Part shown: positions 51,971 through 61,189 of the stretch, piece by piece
Numbering within the stretch: the first letter of the stretch is position 1
How the letters are laid out: each line of letters begins with the position of its first letter
Origin: Tritonibacter scottomollicae
GTDB taxonomy: Bacteria > Pseudomonadota > Alphaproteobacteria > Rhodobacterales > Rhodobacteraceae
DNA: 64,000 nucleotides
NCBI RefSeq assembly: GCF_003003215.1
Contig: NZ_PVUF01000001.1
Location: 186,001-250,000 of the forward strand
Direction of reading: 5' to 3'
The notes under the pieces: generated by a model
What the model was told of the DNA's origin: nothing
Database searches by the model: none
Seen by the model: the letters and a program-made list of their open reading frames with translations, nothing else
Made by a program: the position numbers and the translations under genes

Positions 51971-52069
51971 TCAGATCACACTATGGCTGCCGGCCGACGA
52001 CCATGAAATCTGCGGGCGGGTGAGGCCCTGACAGATGACTTTGGTGTTATGGTCGACGGGGACTGCCAT
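51971..52069 (-). pseudogene. Remnant of the 5' end of sucD
   Basis: A 32-codon minus-strand ORF starts [17 protein letters not shown], against [17 protein letters not shown] in intact sucD: 14 of 17 residues and 45 of 51 bases match. Similarity stops at codon 17 and the ORF runs to an unrelated stop. It lies where sucD would normally begin, upstream of the GT25 gene, so it is most simply the leftover of an insertion/duplication event. Confidence 0.82.
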
Positions 52070-52081
52070 CTTGGAAGTTTC

Positions 52082-52360
52082 CTACAAAGAATTGACTGCA
52101 CTGGCTGCATGCCAACAAGTGAAGCAAAAGGCGGCGAGGGTGGCAAAGCGAAGCATCCAAACTTGAACCATCAGCATGTGCGGATGTTGTTTGATACGCT
52201 CCCAGTCACCCCAACCGTATTTGTCAGCAATATCTCGTTGTCCCTCCAGCAAGGTGCTTTCACCGTGTGTTTTCCTCATGGCTTCTGCTCCAAGCAGAAT
52301 AAGCACCATGAATATGAACACGGCAAAGCCGACGCTTGCTATGGCAACGTGATTGACCAA
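52082..52360 (-). CDS. Small membrane protein, between sucC and sucD
   Basis: This 92-residue protein has two transmembrane segments (about 5-27 and 70-88) and a polar middle with MRKTHGESTLLEGQRDIADKYGWGDWERIKQHPHMLMVQ. I do not recognise a family. The start is a TTG at 52360, two bases after the sucC stop, with GAAGG from the end of sucC 6 bases before it, so translation is coupled. An intervening gene of this kind between sucC and sucD is something I associate with Rhodobacteraceae. Confidence 0.72.
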   Translation of the reverse strand: MVNHVAIASVGFAVFIFMVLILLGAEAMRKTHGESTLLEGQRDIADKYGWGDWERIKQHPHMLMVQVWMLRFATLAAFCFTCWHAASAVNSL

Positions 52361-52361
52361 C

Positions 52362-53555
52362 TTAGCCCTTCACCGCTTTCACGATTTTCTCGGCGCCATC
52401 GCTCAGATCGTCGGCCGCGATCACGTTCAGGCCAGAGGTCGCGATGATCTCTTTGCCTTTCTCGACGTTGGTGCCTTCGAGACGCACAACCAGCGGCACC
52501 TCAAGGCCCACTTCCTTCACGGCTGCGATCACGCCTTCTGCGATCACGTCGCAGCGCATGATGCCGCCAAAGATGTTCACTAGGATGCCTTTGACGTTCT
52601 TGTCGGAGGTGATGATCTTGAACGCTTCGGTCACTTTCTCTTTGGTGGCGCCGCCGCCCACATCGAGGAAGTTCGCAGGCTCCGCGCCATACAGCTTGAT
52701 GATGTCCATGGTGGCCATCGCCAGACCCGCGCCGTTCACCATGCAGCCGATCTCACCGTCGAGCGCGATGTAGTTCAGGTCGTACTTGGAGGCTTCGAGT
52801 TCCTTGGGGTCTTCTTCGGTCTCGTCGCGCAGGGCGGCGATGTCGGCGTGGCGGTAGATCGCGTTGCCGTCAAAACCGACCTTGGCGTCCAGCACCTTGA
52901 GGTCGCCCGCGTCGCTGACGATCAGCGGGTTGATCTCCAGCATCTCCATGTCCTTCTCGATGAAGGCTTGGTACAGCTGACCCATCAGCTTGACGCACTG
53001 CTTGACCTGCGCGCCCTCAAGGCCGAGCGAGAATGCAACGCGGCGGCCGTGGTAGGCCTGATAGCCGGTGGCCGGATCAACAGAGAAAGACAGGATCTTA
53101 TCTGGCGTCTCGGCGGCGACCTCTTCGATGTCCATGCCGCCCTCGGTGGAGCACACGAACGACACGCGCGAGGTCACGCGGTCCACCAGCAGCGCCAGGT
53201 AAAGCTCGGTCTGAATGCCGGAGCCCGCCTCGATGTAGATGCGGTTCACTTTTTTGCCGGCCGGGCCGGTCTGGTGGGTCACAAGGGTGCGGCCCAGCAT
53301 TTTCTTGGCTTCTTCGGCGGCTTCTTCGACCGATTTGGTCAGGCGCACGCCGCCTTTGTCACCGGCGTCGGCCTCGTTGAAAGAGCCCTTGCCGCGACCA
53401 CCTGCGTGGATCTGGGCTTTCACGACCCAAAGCGGGCCGTCCAGCTCACCGGCTGCGGTTTTGGCTTCGTCGGCTTTCAGCACCACGCGCCCGTCGGAAA
53501 CCGGAGCGCCGTAGCTGCGAAGGAGGGCCTTGGCCTGATATTCGTGGATGTTCAT
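52362..53555 (-). CDS. sucC: Succinate-CoA ligase (ADP-forming) beta subunit
   Basis: This 397-residue ATP-grasp subunit binds nucleotide and succinate and pairs with SucD. It shows [32 protein letters not shown] and [14 protein letters not shown], and later [14 protein letters not shown]. The length is normal. It is the first gene of the suc run. Upstream, twin TGTGATCACA palindromes lie 113-143 bases before the start. Confidence 0.98.
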   Translation of the reverse strand: MNIHEYQAKALLRSYGAPVSDGRVVLKADEAKTAAGELDGPLWVVKAQIHAGGRGKGSFNEADAGDKGGVRLTKSVEEAAEEAKKMLGRTLVTHQTGPAGKKVNRIYIEAGSGIQTELYLALLVDRVTSRVSFVCSTEGGMDIEEVAAETPDKILSFSVDPATGYQAYHGRRVAFSLGLEGAQVKQCVKLMGQLYQAFIEKDMEMLEINPLIVSDAGDLKVLDAKVGFDGNAIYRHADIAALRDETEEDPKELEASKYDLNYIALDGEIGCMVNGAGLAMATMDIIKLYGAEPANFLDVGGGATKEKVTEAFKIITSDKNVKGILVNIFGGIMRCDVIAEGVIAAVKEVGLEVPLVVRLEGTNVEKGKEIIATSGLNVIAADDLSDGAEKIVKAVKG

Positions 53556-53936
53556 GAGAAACTGTCCCGTCTGGCTGCAATTGTCCCTTGCTAGTACGCC
53601 TATATCAAACAGGAGGTTAAAGGCTTTTCTGTTACGAGAGCGATAAATGATGAAGTTTTTCCGATTTTGTGATCACAGGGTTGAGGCGTGTGATCACATA
53701 TCGAAAGCGACTAAATTTTAGCGATTCGCGCAATCCTTGGCGGCGCGTTTCGGCTTTGCTGCAGCGCGTCAAGAGCCTTCCAGCGACTGGAGGTCATTCT
53801 GTTTCATTCCGCATTCATGACCTTGTCCGAGGCTGAGCGGGCTGTCTTGGAGTGATCGGTAGCGGTGTGGGGGAGGCGCAAGTCTGACTATGGTCCACCG
53901 GGTGTGGGGCCGCTCTCACAAGGGGCCGATCCCGCC
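53556..53936. other. 381-bp spacer: suc operon leader and control region
   Basis: This contains the sucC leader (53556-53660, with A+T-rich stretches including GATATAGG read toward sucC), the paired palindromes at 53668-53698, an A+T-rich patch near 53700-53725, and about 200 bases without recognisable features before the convergent GNAT stop. No gene is supported. Confidence 0.6.
53668..53698. promoter_or_regulatory. Paired operator upstream of sucC
   Basis: Two perfect 10-bp palindromes TGTGATCACA at 53668-53677 and 53689-53698 lie exactly 21 bp apart, two helical turns. Identical sites with identical spacing lie upstream of sdhC. They are presumed binding sites for one regulator acting on both TCA operons. 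Confidence 0.78.
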
Positions 53937-54464
53937 TTAGGTTTGCGGCAGGCGATAGACGTCGACCTCACGTTCGCAGGTCGGGTCGATTGTGCGGCGG
54001 TCAAACACCATGCCAAGCTTTTGCATGATACGTGCCGAGGCGCTGTTCCCGCGCTGAGTGATGCTCACGATATCTGTGAGCCCCAGTCTGTCCGTGCCAA
54101 AGGCCAATGCGGCCGCAGCCGCTTCGCTTGCGTAACCTTGCCCCCAGCTTGGTCTTGAGAACCGCCAGCCGATCTCGACGGCGGGCAAGACCTCCGGCAA
54201 GAAGTCGGGTCGCGAAAATCCGGTGAACCCGATCAGATCACCAGTTACCTTGGATTGAACAGCGAACAGTCCAAAGCCGCGCTCTGCCCATTGGGTCTGA
54301 AAGGATGTGATGTTGGCTGCCGCTTGGTCTGCCGTCCGGGTCGCGCCATTGCCGATGTAGCGCATGACCGCCGGATCACCGCAGATCGCTGCAAAAGGGG
54401 CGTGATCTTCGGGCGTCCAGCCTCGGAGCAGCAGGCGCGTTGTGTTGAGTTCGGGCGGTGTCAT
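53937..54464 (-). CDS. GNAT family acetyltransferase (RimJ-like)
   Basis: This 175-residue protein starts PELNTTRLLLRGWTPEDHAPFAAIC and has the GNAT core with IGWRFSRPSWGQGYASEAAAAALAFG (about 94-119, the acetyl-CoA loop) and NSASARIMQKLGM. It belongs to the N-acetyltransferase-3 (RimJ/RimL) type; the substrate is unknown. The ATG at 54464 is chosen over a start at 54512, which would add a cysteine-rich, unlikely N-terminus. It is downstream of mdh on the same strand. Confidence 0.88.
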   Translation of the reverse strand: MTPPELNTTRLLLRGWTPEDHAPFAAICGDPAVMRYIGNGATRTADQAAANITSFQTQWAERGFGLFAVQSKVTGDLIGFTGFSRPDFLPEVLPAVEIGWRFSRPSWGQGYASEAAAAALAFGTDRLGLTDIVSITQRGNSASARIMQKLGMVFDRRTIDPTCEREVDVYRLPQT

Positions 54465-54560
54465 GGCGTGGTTTAAGCATGTAGAGCGACCGCAGCAAAG
54501 CGCGCAGTGCACACATGTCTTCAGGCGGGCGGTCTGGCGGCGCCGACATCTGCCATGAAA

Positions 54561-54592
54561 CGAAAAAAGCGCCCCGTGTGGGACGCTTTTGG
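54561..54592 (-). terminator. Terminator after mdh
   Basis: On the minus strand AAAAGCGTCCC-acac-GGGGCGCTTTTTT forms a stem with one mismatch and ends in a T-run. It lies 24 bases past the mdh stop. Confidence 0.82.
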
Positions 54593-54613
54593 TTTTTGAA
54601 ATATGTGCGGTGT

Positions 54614-55991
<1,378 letters not shown>

Positions 55992-56303
55992 TCAGGCGTC
56001 AGTGTCCATCACGGGCAGCGCTTCGGCCAGGATTTCGTAGGACTGTCCGGAGGCCACGAGGCAGGTCATGCCGTTCGGATTGGTGACAGTAATCGTCCAG
56101 GACCCCGTCTCGTCAGAGGCAAAGGTCTCCATGACCATGCCCTGTTGCCCCATGCCGATGCTCTGGCGGCTTTCGCCATACTTCTCGGCCAGGCGCTGAA
56201 CGACCATATCGCGCGGTGCGCAATTCTGGCTTTGAGCGGCCGCCATCTGGGTGGTCAGCACAAGGGCGAGGCCCGCGGAGAGTTTCAACAGCGTCTTCTT
56301 CAT
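55992..56303 (-). CDS. Small exported protein of unknown function
   Basis: This 103-residue protein has a signal peptide (about 1-23, LVLTTQMAAAQ) and a mature part with C28 and C81, possibly a disulfide. The sequence CAPRDMVVQRLAEKYGESRQSIGMG and then WTITVTNPNGMTCLVASG has the look of a conserved Rhodobacteraceae periplasmic protein; I cannot name it. AAAGGGG about 8-14 bases before the ATG at 56303 supports the start. It is divergent from the CoA ester lyase gene. Confidence 0.78.
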   Translation of the reverse strand: MKKTLLKLSAGLALVLTTQMAAAQSQNCAPRDMVVQRLAEKYGESRQSIGMGQQGMVMETFASDETGSWTITVTNPNGMTCLVASGQSYEILAEALPVMDTDA

Positions 56304-56658
56304 AGGTTTTACCCCTTTCGGAACGGCGTCCCCAGCAGGGGGCCGAATGGGCACCCCGGTGACCTGGGGTGGACCGGTTTTGGTGACGAAATCATGACGA
56401 CGAACCCAAGGTTCGCGGGGCGCCAGATGGTAACAGTCTTCGGAAAGAGGGCGCCGGTAGGACTCAGAGTGCCATAGAGGTCCAAAGAACTGGTTAATCG
56501 CGCGTTCTCTCGTGAAATCAAAGGTTTGAAAATGTGAATGATGGAGGGTGATGGATGATTTCTGCATTGCGGCGAGATATAGCTTGAAATCAAAAGCATG
56601 TGATTGTAGCGATTTGGGTAATATTATGTCCCACTCAATCCTCTTGGAGGCTGCCCCC
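56304..56658. other. 355-bp divergent spacer
   Basis: This lies between the small exported protein and the CoA ester lyase. It becomes A+T-rich from about 56510 and probably holds both promoters. I found no clear operator or gene. Confidence 0.5.
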
Positions 56659-57513
56659 ATGGACCCGCGCTCCCGCCCCTGTCGTTCTGTTCTCTACATC
56701 CCCGGCTCCAAGCCGCGCGCGTTGGACAAGGCCCGTACTCTGCCCGTTGATGCGATCATCTTTGATCTCGAGGATGCGGTGTCGGTGGAGGAAAAAGACA
56801 ATGCGCGTGCCACGCTGGCAGAGGCGCTGACGCAGGGTGGCTATGGGCCGCGGCTGAAGATCGTGCGGATCAACGGGCTCGACACCGCATGGGGGCGTGC
56901 GGATGCAGAGGCGGCGGCTCATATGGGATGTGACGCGATCCTCTTGCCGAAGGTGTCTTCGCCGGCTGATCTGGACGCGCTGGCAGAGATCACGGGTGAC
57001 GTGCCGCTCTGGGCGATGATGGAAACGCCGCGCGGCATGCTGAACGCGGGCGCCATCGCCGCACACCCCAGGCTGCAGGGCATGGTGATGGGCACCAATG
57101 ATCTGGCCAAGGACATGCAGACCCGGTACCGCGCCGACCGCCTGCCGCTGATGCCGGGCCTCGGGCTGTGCCTCCTGGCGGCCAAGGCCGAGGGCAAGGT
57201 GATCGTCGACGGGGTCTACAACGCCTTCAAGGATGACGCGGGGCTGGCGATTGAATGTGAGCAGGGCCGCGACATGGGCTTTGACGGCAAGACATTGATC
57301 CACCCGGCGCAGGTGGACGTTGCCAATGCCGCCTTTGCCCCCTCAGAAGCGGAACTGGATCTGGCTCGCCGTCAGATCGCCGCGTTCGAGGCCGCAGAGG
57401 CCGCGGGCCAAGGGGTCGCCGTGGTAGAGGGCAAGATCGTCGAGAACCTGCATGTGGTGACCGCACGTGAAATCATCGCGAAAGCGGATGCAATTGCCCG
57501 GATCTCCGGCTAG
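56659..57513 (+). CDS. CoA ester lyase, Mcl2-like ((3S)-malyl-CoA thioesterase type)
   Basis: This 284-residue HpcH/HpaI-aldolase (CitE-like) protein has RSVLYIPGSKPRALDKA (9-25), IFDLEDAVS with the metal-binding E-D, PRGMLNAGAI and GMVMGTNDLAKDM. This close variant fits the Mcl2 group, which splits (S)-malyl-CoA to malate and CoA in the ethylmalonyl-CoA pathway, better than Mcl1; the call is from motif similarity. TTGGAGG about 9-15 bases before the ATG at 56659 sets the start. It leads a run with nnrU, DUF1737 and mch. Confidence 0.85.
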   Translation: MDPRSRPCRSVLYIPGSKPRALDKARTLPVDAIIFDLEDAVSVEEKDNARATLAEALTQGGYGPRLKIVRINGLDTAWGRADAEAAAHMGCDAILLPKVSSPADLDALAEITGDVPLWAMMETPRGMLNAGAIAAHPRLQGMVMGTNDLAKDMQTRYRADRLPLMPGLGLCLLAAKAEGKVIVDGVYNAFKDDAGLAIECEQGRDMGFDGKTLIHPAQVDVANAAFAPSEAELDLARRQIAAFEAAEAAGQGVAVVEGKIVENLHVVTAREIIAKADAIARISG

Positions 57514-57551
57514 TCGTTGAGGCAAGCACCCGTCTGACGTTGGAGAAAGAC

Positions 57552-58100
57552 ATGGCACTTCTGATATTTGGCATCATCCTGTGGTGGGCCGCCCACCTGT
57601 TCAAACGCCTCGCCCCGGCGCAGCGCGAACGCCTCGGCACGAAGGGCAAGGGGCTGGTGGCGCTGGCTCTGCTGGCAAGCGTCGTGCTGATGGTGATCGG
57701 CTATCGCGGCACGGAGTACATCCACGTCTGGGCACCGCCGTCCTTCCTGGTGCATGTGAACAATTCCCTGATGGTGCTGGCGCTGTTCTTTACCAGCCCC
57801 GGACCGCGCAAGGGGCGGCTGTTTCGCAAGATGCGCCACCCGATGCTGTTCGGCTTCTCGCTCTGGGCGGTGGCACACCTGCTGGTCAACGGCGATCTGG
57901 CCTCTGTCATCCTGTTCGGCGGTCTGCTGGTCTGGGCCGGGGTCGAGGTTCTGGCGATCAATCGCGCCGAGCCCGAGTGGAAACCGGGCCCCAAGGGCAC
58001 CACTGGCAAGGGGCTGATGTTCCTGGCGATTTCCATCCTGCTGGTCGGTGTGATCGGCTATATTCACGGGCTCATCGGGCCCTCACCATTTCCGGGGTAA
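57552..58100 (+). CDS. NnrU family membrane protein
   Basis: This 182-residue protein has about five hydrophobic helices (near 1-15, 35-51, 68-85, 102-131 and 152-173). Its motifs LLIFGIILWWAAHLFKRLAP and RKMRHPMLFGFSLWAVAHLLVNGDLAS match NnrU, which was named for nitrite/nitric oxide reduction genes but is widespread with unknown role. The ATG at 57552 has GGAG about 7-10 bases upstream. It lies between the CoA ester lyase and mch. Confidence 0.88.
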   Translation: MALLIFGIILWWAAHLFKRLAPAQRERLGTKGKGLVALALLASVVLMVIGYRGTEYIHVWAPPSFLVHVNNSLMVLALFFTSPGPRKGRLFRKMRHPMLFGFSLWAVAHLLVNGDLASVILFGGLLVWAGVEVLAINRAEPEWKPGPKGTTGKGLMFLAISILLVGVIGYIHGLIGPSPFPG

Positions 58101-58103
58101 GAC

Positions 58104-58307
58104 ATGAAACTTTATCGATTCCTGAGCGAGGATGACACGTCGGCCTTCTGTCACAAGGTGACGGATGCGTTGAACAAGGGCTGGGAGCTATACGGCAGCC
58201 CGACCCAGACCTTTGACCCGGTCAAGGGCATCATGCGCTGCGGCCAGTCGGTGGTGAAAGAGGTGGACGGCACCTACACCCCGGACACCAAACTGGGAGC
58301 GCACTGA
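58104..58307 (+). CDS. DUF1737 domain protein
   Basis: This 67-residue protein starts MKLYRFLSEDDTSAFCHKVTDALNKGWELYGSPTQTFD and has the DUF1737 pattern: N-terminal strand, helix, and GWELYGSPT. Its function is unknown; homologues are often a domain of small stand-alone proteins. It starts 3 bases after the NnrU gene and ends one base before mch, clearly co-transcribed. Confidence 0.88.
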   Translation: MKLYRFLSEDDTSAFCHKVTDALNKGWELYGSPTQTFDPVKGIMRCGQSVVKEVDGTYTPDTKLGAH

Positions 58308-58308
58308 C

Positions 58309-59349
58309 ATGGCCAAGACCAACCGCGGGCGTTTCTTCGAGGACTACAGGCTGGGTGAGGTGATCCGCCACGCGGTGCCACGCACCGTCTCGGGCGGCGA
58401 ACGGGCGCTCTATCATGCGCTCTACCCGGCGCGGCATGCGCTCTATTCCTCGGATGAATTTGCCCGCGCGGTTGGTCTTGGTCACGACAAGGGCGCGCCG
58501 CTGGACGATCTGGCGGCGTTCCATATCGTCTTTGGCAAGACGGTACCGGATATCTCGCTCAATGCGGTGGCCAATCTGGGCTACGCCGAGGGGCGCTGGC
58601 ATCTGCCGGTCTACGCAGGCGATACGCTGCGCGCCGAGAGCAAGGTGATCGGCCTCAAGCAGAACTCCAACGGCAAGACCGGGGTGGTCTGGGTGCGCAC
58701 GCGGGGGCTCAACCAACACGATGACTGCGTGCTGGAGTATGTGCGCTGGGTCATGGTCCGTAAGGGCAACCCGGAGGCAGAGGCGCCCGAAACCCATGTG
58801 CCGGAGTTGCAGCCGGTGTTGACGGCGGATGACCTTGCCCTGCCTGCGGGGTTGGATTTTTCGACTTATGATTTTGAACTGGCGGGCGAGCCGCATCGCT
58901 GGGGCGACTATGCCATCGGCGAGCAGATCGACCACGTCGATGGCGTCACGGTAGAGGAGGCCGAGCATATGCTGGCCACCCGCCTGTGGCAGAACACCGC
59001 CAAGGTGCATTTCGACAGCACCGCGCGCCCTGATGGCACACGGCTGATCTATGGCGGTCATGTGATCTCCATGGCGCGGGCGCTGTCGTTTAACGGGCTG
59101 GCCAATGCGCAGATGATCGTCGGGCTCAATGGCGGCGCGCATGCAAACCCCTGCCTGTCGGGCACCACCATACGGGCCTGGTCCGAGGTGCTGGACAAGG
59201 CGCAGACCGCAGCGCCCGGGGTGGGGGCCATCCGGTTGCGGCTGGTGGCGACCTCGGGTGGCGCGCCGTTCCAGCTGAAGGGCGAGGACGGGAAATACCT
59301 GCCGGAGGTTCTGCTGGACCTCGATTACTGGGCCTTGATGCCCCTGTAG
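58309..59349 (+). CDS. mch: Mesaconyl-C1-CoA hydratase (beta-methylmalyl-CoA dehydratase)
   Basis: This 346-residue MaoC-type hydratase of the ethylmalonyl-CoA pathway interconverts mesaconyl-C1-CoA and (2R,3S)-beta-methylmalyl-CoA. It resembles the Rhodobacter sphaeroides enzyme as I remember it: AKTNRGRFFEDYRLGEVI at the start, FHIVFGKTVPDISLNAVANLGYAEGR, VLEYVRWVMVRK, DHVDGVTVEEAEHMLATRLWQNTAKVHF, and YGGHVISMARALSFNGLANA. Double hot-dog layout and length agree. With the Mcl2-like gene it supplies two pathway steps here. Confidence 0.93.
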   Translation: MAKTNRGRFFEDYRLGEVIRHAVPRTVSGGERALYHALYPARHALYSSDEFARAVGLGHDKGAPLDDLAAFHIVFGKTVPDISLNAVANLGYAEGRWHLPVYAGDTLRAESKVIGLKQNSNGKTGVVWVRTRGLNQHDDCVLEYVRWVMVRKGNPEAEAPETHVPELQPVLTADDLALPAGLDFSTYDFELAGEPHRWGDYAIGEQIDHVDGVTVEEAEHMLATRLWQNTAKVHFDSTARPDGTRLIYGGHVISMARALSFNGLANAQMIVGLNGGAHANPCLSGTTIRAWSEVLDKAQTAAPGVGAIRLRLVATSGGAPFQLKGEDGKYLPEVLLDLDYWALMPL

Positions 59350-59359
59350 CCGGCGGGGC

Positions 59360-59382
59360 CGCCCCGTCCCTTCGGGGCGTTT
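59360..59382 (+). terminator. Terminator after mch
   Basis: CGCCCCG and CGGGGCG form a 7-bp stem over a 6-base loop followed by TTT. It lies 10 bases past the mch stop. The T-run is short, so strength is moderate. Confidence 0.55.
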
Positions 59383-59515
59383 GGCTCTCATCGCCGCATC
59401 TTGGTGGTTCAAGACTGCAAAGCTTGGGTCTGGCGTGGTGACATCTGCGCGAGGCTGCAGTCGCAGCATGGCTTTGATCTTGCCGGGAGGTCCGCGTCGC
59501 CGCAGTCTTTACCTC

Positions 59516-60190
59516 ATGCGTCGCCTGTTAGTCACAGCTCTGTGTGGTCTTTGTAGCCTGATACCGGGTGGCCTGCGCGCGTGTGACCTGGCGCTGGTAT
59601 TGGCCGTGGATGTGTCCGGATCCGTCGATCCAAAGGAATATCGGTTGCAGATGGACGGGCTGGCGCGCGCACTGCGGGATCCCCTGATCAGCGAAGCGCT
59701 GGTGCAGGCCCGTGCCGAAGTGGCCCTGGTGCAATGGAGCGGCACATCACGGCAGGTGGTGTCGGTGCCCTGGACCTCAATCCCTGATTTCGCCGCGCTG
59801 GATGCCTTTACGCAGGCGGTGGAGGACACCTCGCGTAAATGGCGCAATTACTCGACCGCGATCGGCGAGCTGTTGGGGTATGTTCTGCCAATGTTTGACG
59901 CGGTGCCGTCCTGTCAGCGTCGTGTGGTGGATGTTTCGGGCGATGGCCCGTCAAACGAGGGGATCAACCCGGAGACGCTGCGGTCGCGGCTGACTGCTGC
60001 TGGTGTCACCGTGAATGCCATCGCGATCGAGGCCAGCGAGGAGGATCTGGCCGCCTATTTCTTTGAGCATGTGATCCACGGTCCGGGCGCCTTTGTGGTC
60101 TATGCGGCGCGTTTCGAAGACTACCCGGAACAGATCCGCAAGAAGCTGCTGCGCGAAGTCGTGAAGCAGACAGCAACCCTTTCGCGCTAA
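59516..60190 (+). CDS. DUF1194 (von Willebrand factor A-like) exported protein
   Basis: This 224-residue protein has a signal peptide (about 1-22, ending GGLRA) and a vWA-like domain starting CDLALVLAVDVSGSVD, where the MIDAS DxSxS is at about 33-37. AEVALVQWSGTSRQVVSVPW and VVDVSGDGPSNEG (second metal loop) follow. I recognise DUF1194; its function is unknown. The ATG at 59516 is preferred, as sequence further upstream lacks a signal. It has its own 160-bp leader after the mch terminator. Confidence 0.85.
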   Translation: MRRLLVTALCGLCSLIPGGLRACDLALVLAVDVSGSVDPKEYRLQMDGLARALRDPLISEALVQARAEVALVQWSGTSRQVVSVPWTSIPDFAALDAFTQAVEDTSRKWRNYSTAIGELLGYVLPMFDAVPSCQRRVVDVSGDGPSNEGINPETLRSRLTAAGVTVNAIAIEASEEDLAAYFFEHVIHGPGAFVVYAARFEDYPEQIRKKLLREVVKQTATLSR

Positions 60191-60254
60191 AAGCACATGC
60201 GACTCACTGAGGGTTTGCGAGTTTGTTTCTGACTATTCCGCTAGGGATACAGTT

Positions 60255-60285
60255 TGTGATCACAGCGATCTGGCTTGTGATCACA
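60255..60285. promoter_or_regulatory. Paired operator upstream of sdhC
   Basis: Two perfect TGTGATCACA palindromes at 60255-60264 and 60276-60285 lie 21 bp apart, matching the pair before sucC in sequence, spacing and distance (115 bases from the sdhC start here, 113 from the sucC start there). Confidence 0.78.
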
Positions 60286-60399
60286 AGGTGAAGAAATTGC
60301 AACAAACTGCGACGATAACAGGTGATTTTTACCACTCGTTTGCGTGACAGTGCGCAAAAATAAGCTAAAACGAGACCAGCTAACCGGAAAGGAGCCAAC

Positions 60400-60783
60400 A
60401 TGGCCGATGTCAATCGGGGCAATCGCCCGCTTTCGCCGCATTTGACCATCTACCGCCCGCAGCTCACCTCCCTGTCGTCAATCATGGTGCGTATCACCGG
60501 GATTGCGATGCTGGGGGCCTCGCTGCTCGTGGTGTGGTGGCTGCTTGCCGCTGCAACCTCCGAGAGCGCCTTTGCCTTCATCGACGGGCTGTTGCGCAGT
60601 GTGCTGGGCAATATCGTCCTGCTCGCGGCGACTTGGGCGATCTTCTATCACATGCTGGGCCGTCTGCGCCACGTGGTCTGGGACTTCGGCTACTGCCTCG
60701 AGGTCGCGATCTCGGAGAAGATGGGCATTGGCATGTTCGTCGGTGCAACCATCCTGACCGTCCTTGTGGCGATCGTGGTGTAA
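60400..60783 (+). CDS. sdhC: Succinate dehydrogenase cytochrome b556 subunit
   Basis: This 127-residue membrane subunit has three transmembrane helices (about 28-50, 62-82 and 103-126). RPLSPHLTIYRPQLTSLSSIMVRITGIAM, containing the SxxHR-like/quinone-site region, and HMLGRLRHVVWDFGY with the heme-ligand histidine are the SdhC signatures. GGAAAGGAG lies about 7-15 bases before the ATG at 60400. It is the first gene of the sdh run. Confidence 0.96.
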   Translation: MADVNRGNRPLSPHLTIYRPQLTSLSSIMVRITGIAMLGASLLVVWWLLAAATSESAFAFIDGLLRSVLGNIVLLAATWAIFYHMLGRLRHVVWDFGYCLEVAISEKMGIGMFVGATILTVLVAIVV

Positions 60784-60794
60784 GGAGCAGAGAC

Positions 60795-61166
60795 ATGAAT
60801 TATCTGACCGACCGCAAACGTGCCGAAGGGCTTGGTGCAGGACGTGCGGGCACGCATCATCACTGGCAGATGATGGTCAGCTCCATCCTTCTGGTGGTGC
60901 TGGTTCCGGCCTTCGTGATCACCTTTGGCCTTGGCCTCGGTGGCACCTACGAAGAGGTGCTGGCCTACTACGGACGCCCTGTCCCGGCGATCATCACCGG
61001 CCTGACCCTGGTCGTGGGCATTGTCCACCTGATGCGCGAAACATTGGTCGCGGTTGAGGACTACATGCACGGGCTCGCCGAAAAGCTGACGCTGATTGCA
61101 GTGTCGGCCTTTTCCTACACGATGATTGCCGCGGGGCTCTTTGCCCTCGTCAAACTCGCCCTGTGA
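60795..61166 (+). CDS. sdhD: Succinate dehydrogenase membrane anchor subunit
   Basis: This 123-residue protein has three transmembrane helices (about 25-47, 62-80 and 93-120), preceded by MNYLTDRKRAEGLGAGRAGTHHHW, a conserved basic N-terminus. VHLMRETLVAVEDY is typical of alphaproteobacterial SdhD. With SdhC it anchors the complex and binds ubiquinone. It starts 11 bases after sdhC. Confidence 0.95.
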   Translation: MNYLTDRKRAEGLGAGRAGTHHHWQMMVSSILLVVLVPAFVITFGLGLGGTYEEVLAYYGRPVPAIITGLTLVVGIVHLMRETLVAVEDYMHGLAEKLTLIAVSAFSYTMIAAGLFALVKLAL

Positions 61167-61189
61167 TCCGGCGGTAAGGAACAAAGACG

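Noticed and set aside
53668-53698. CRP/FNR-type site
   Set aside because: The TGTGA and TCACA halves touch directly, whereas CRP needs six bases between them.
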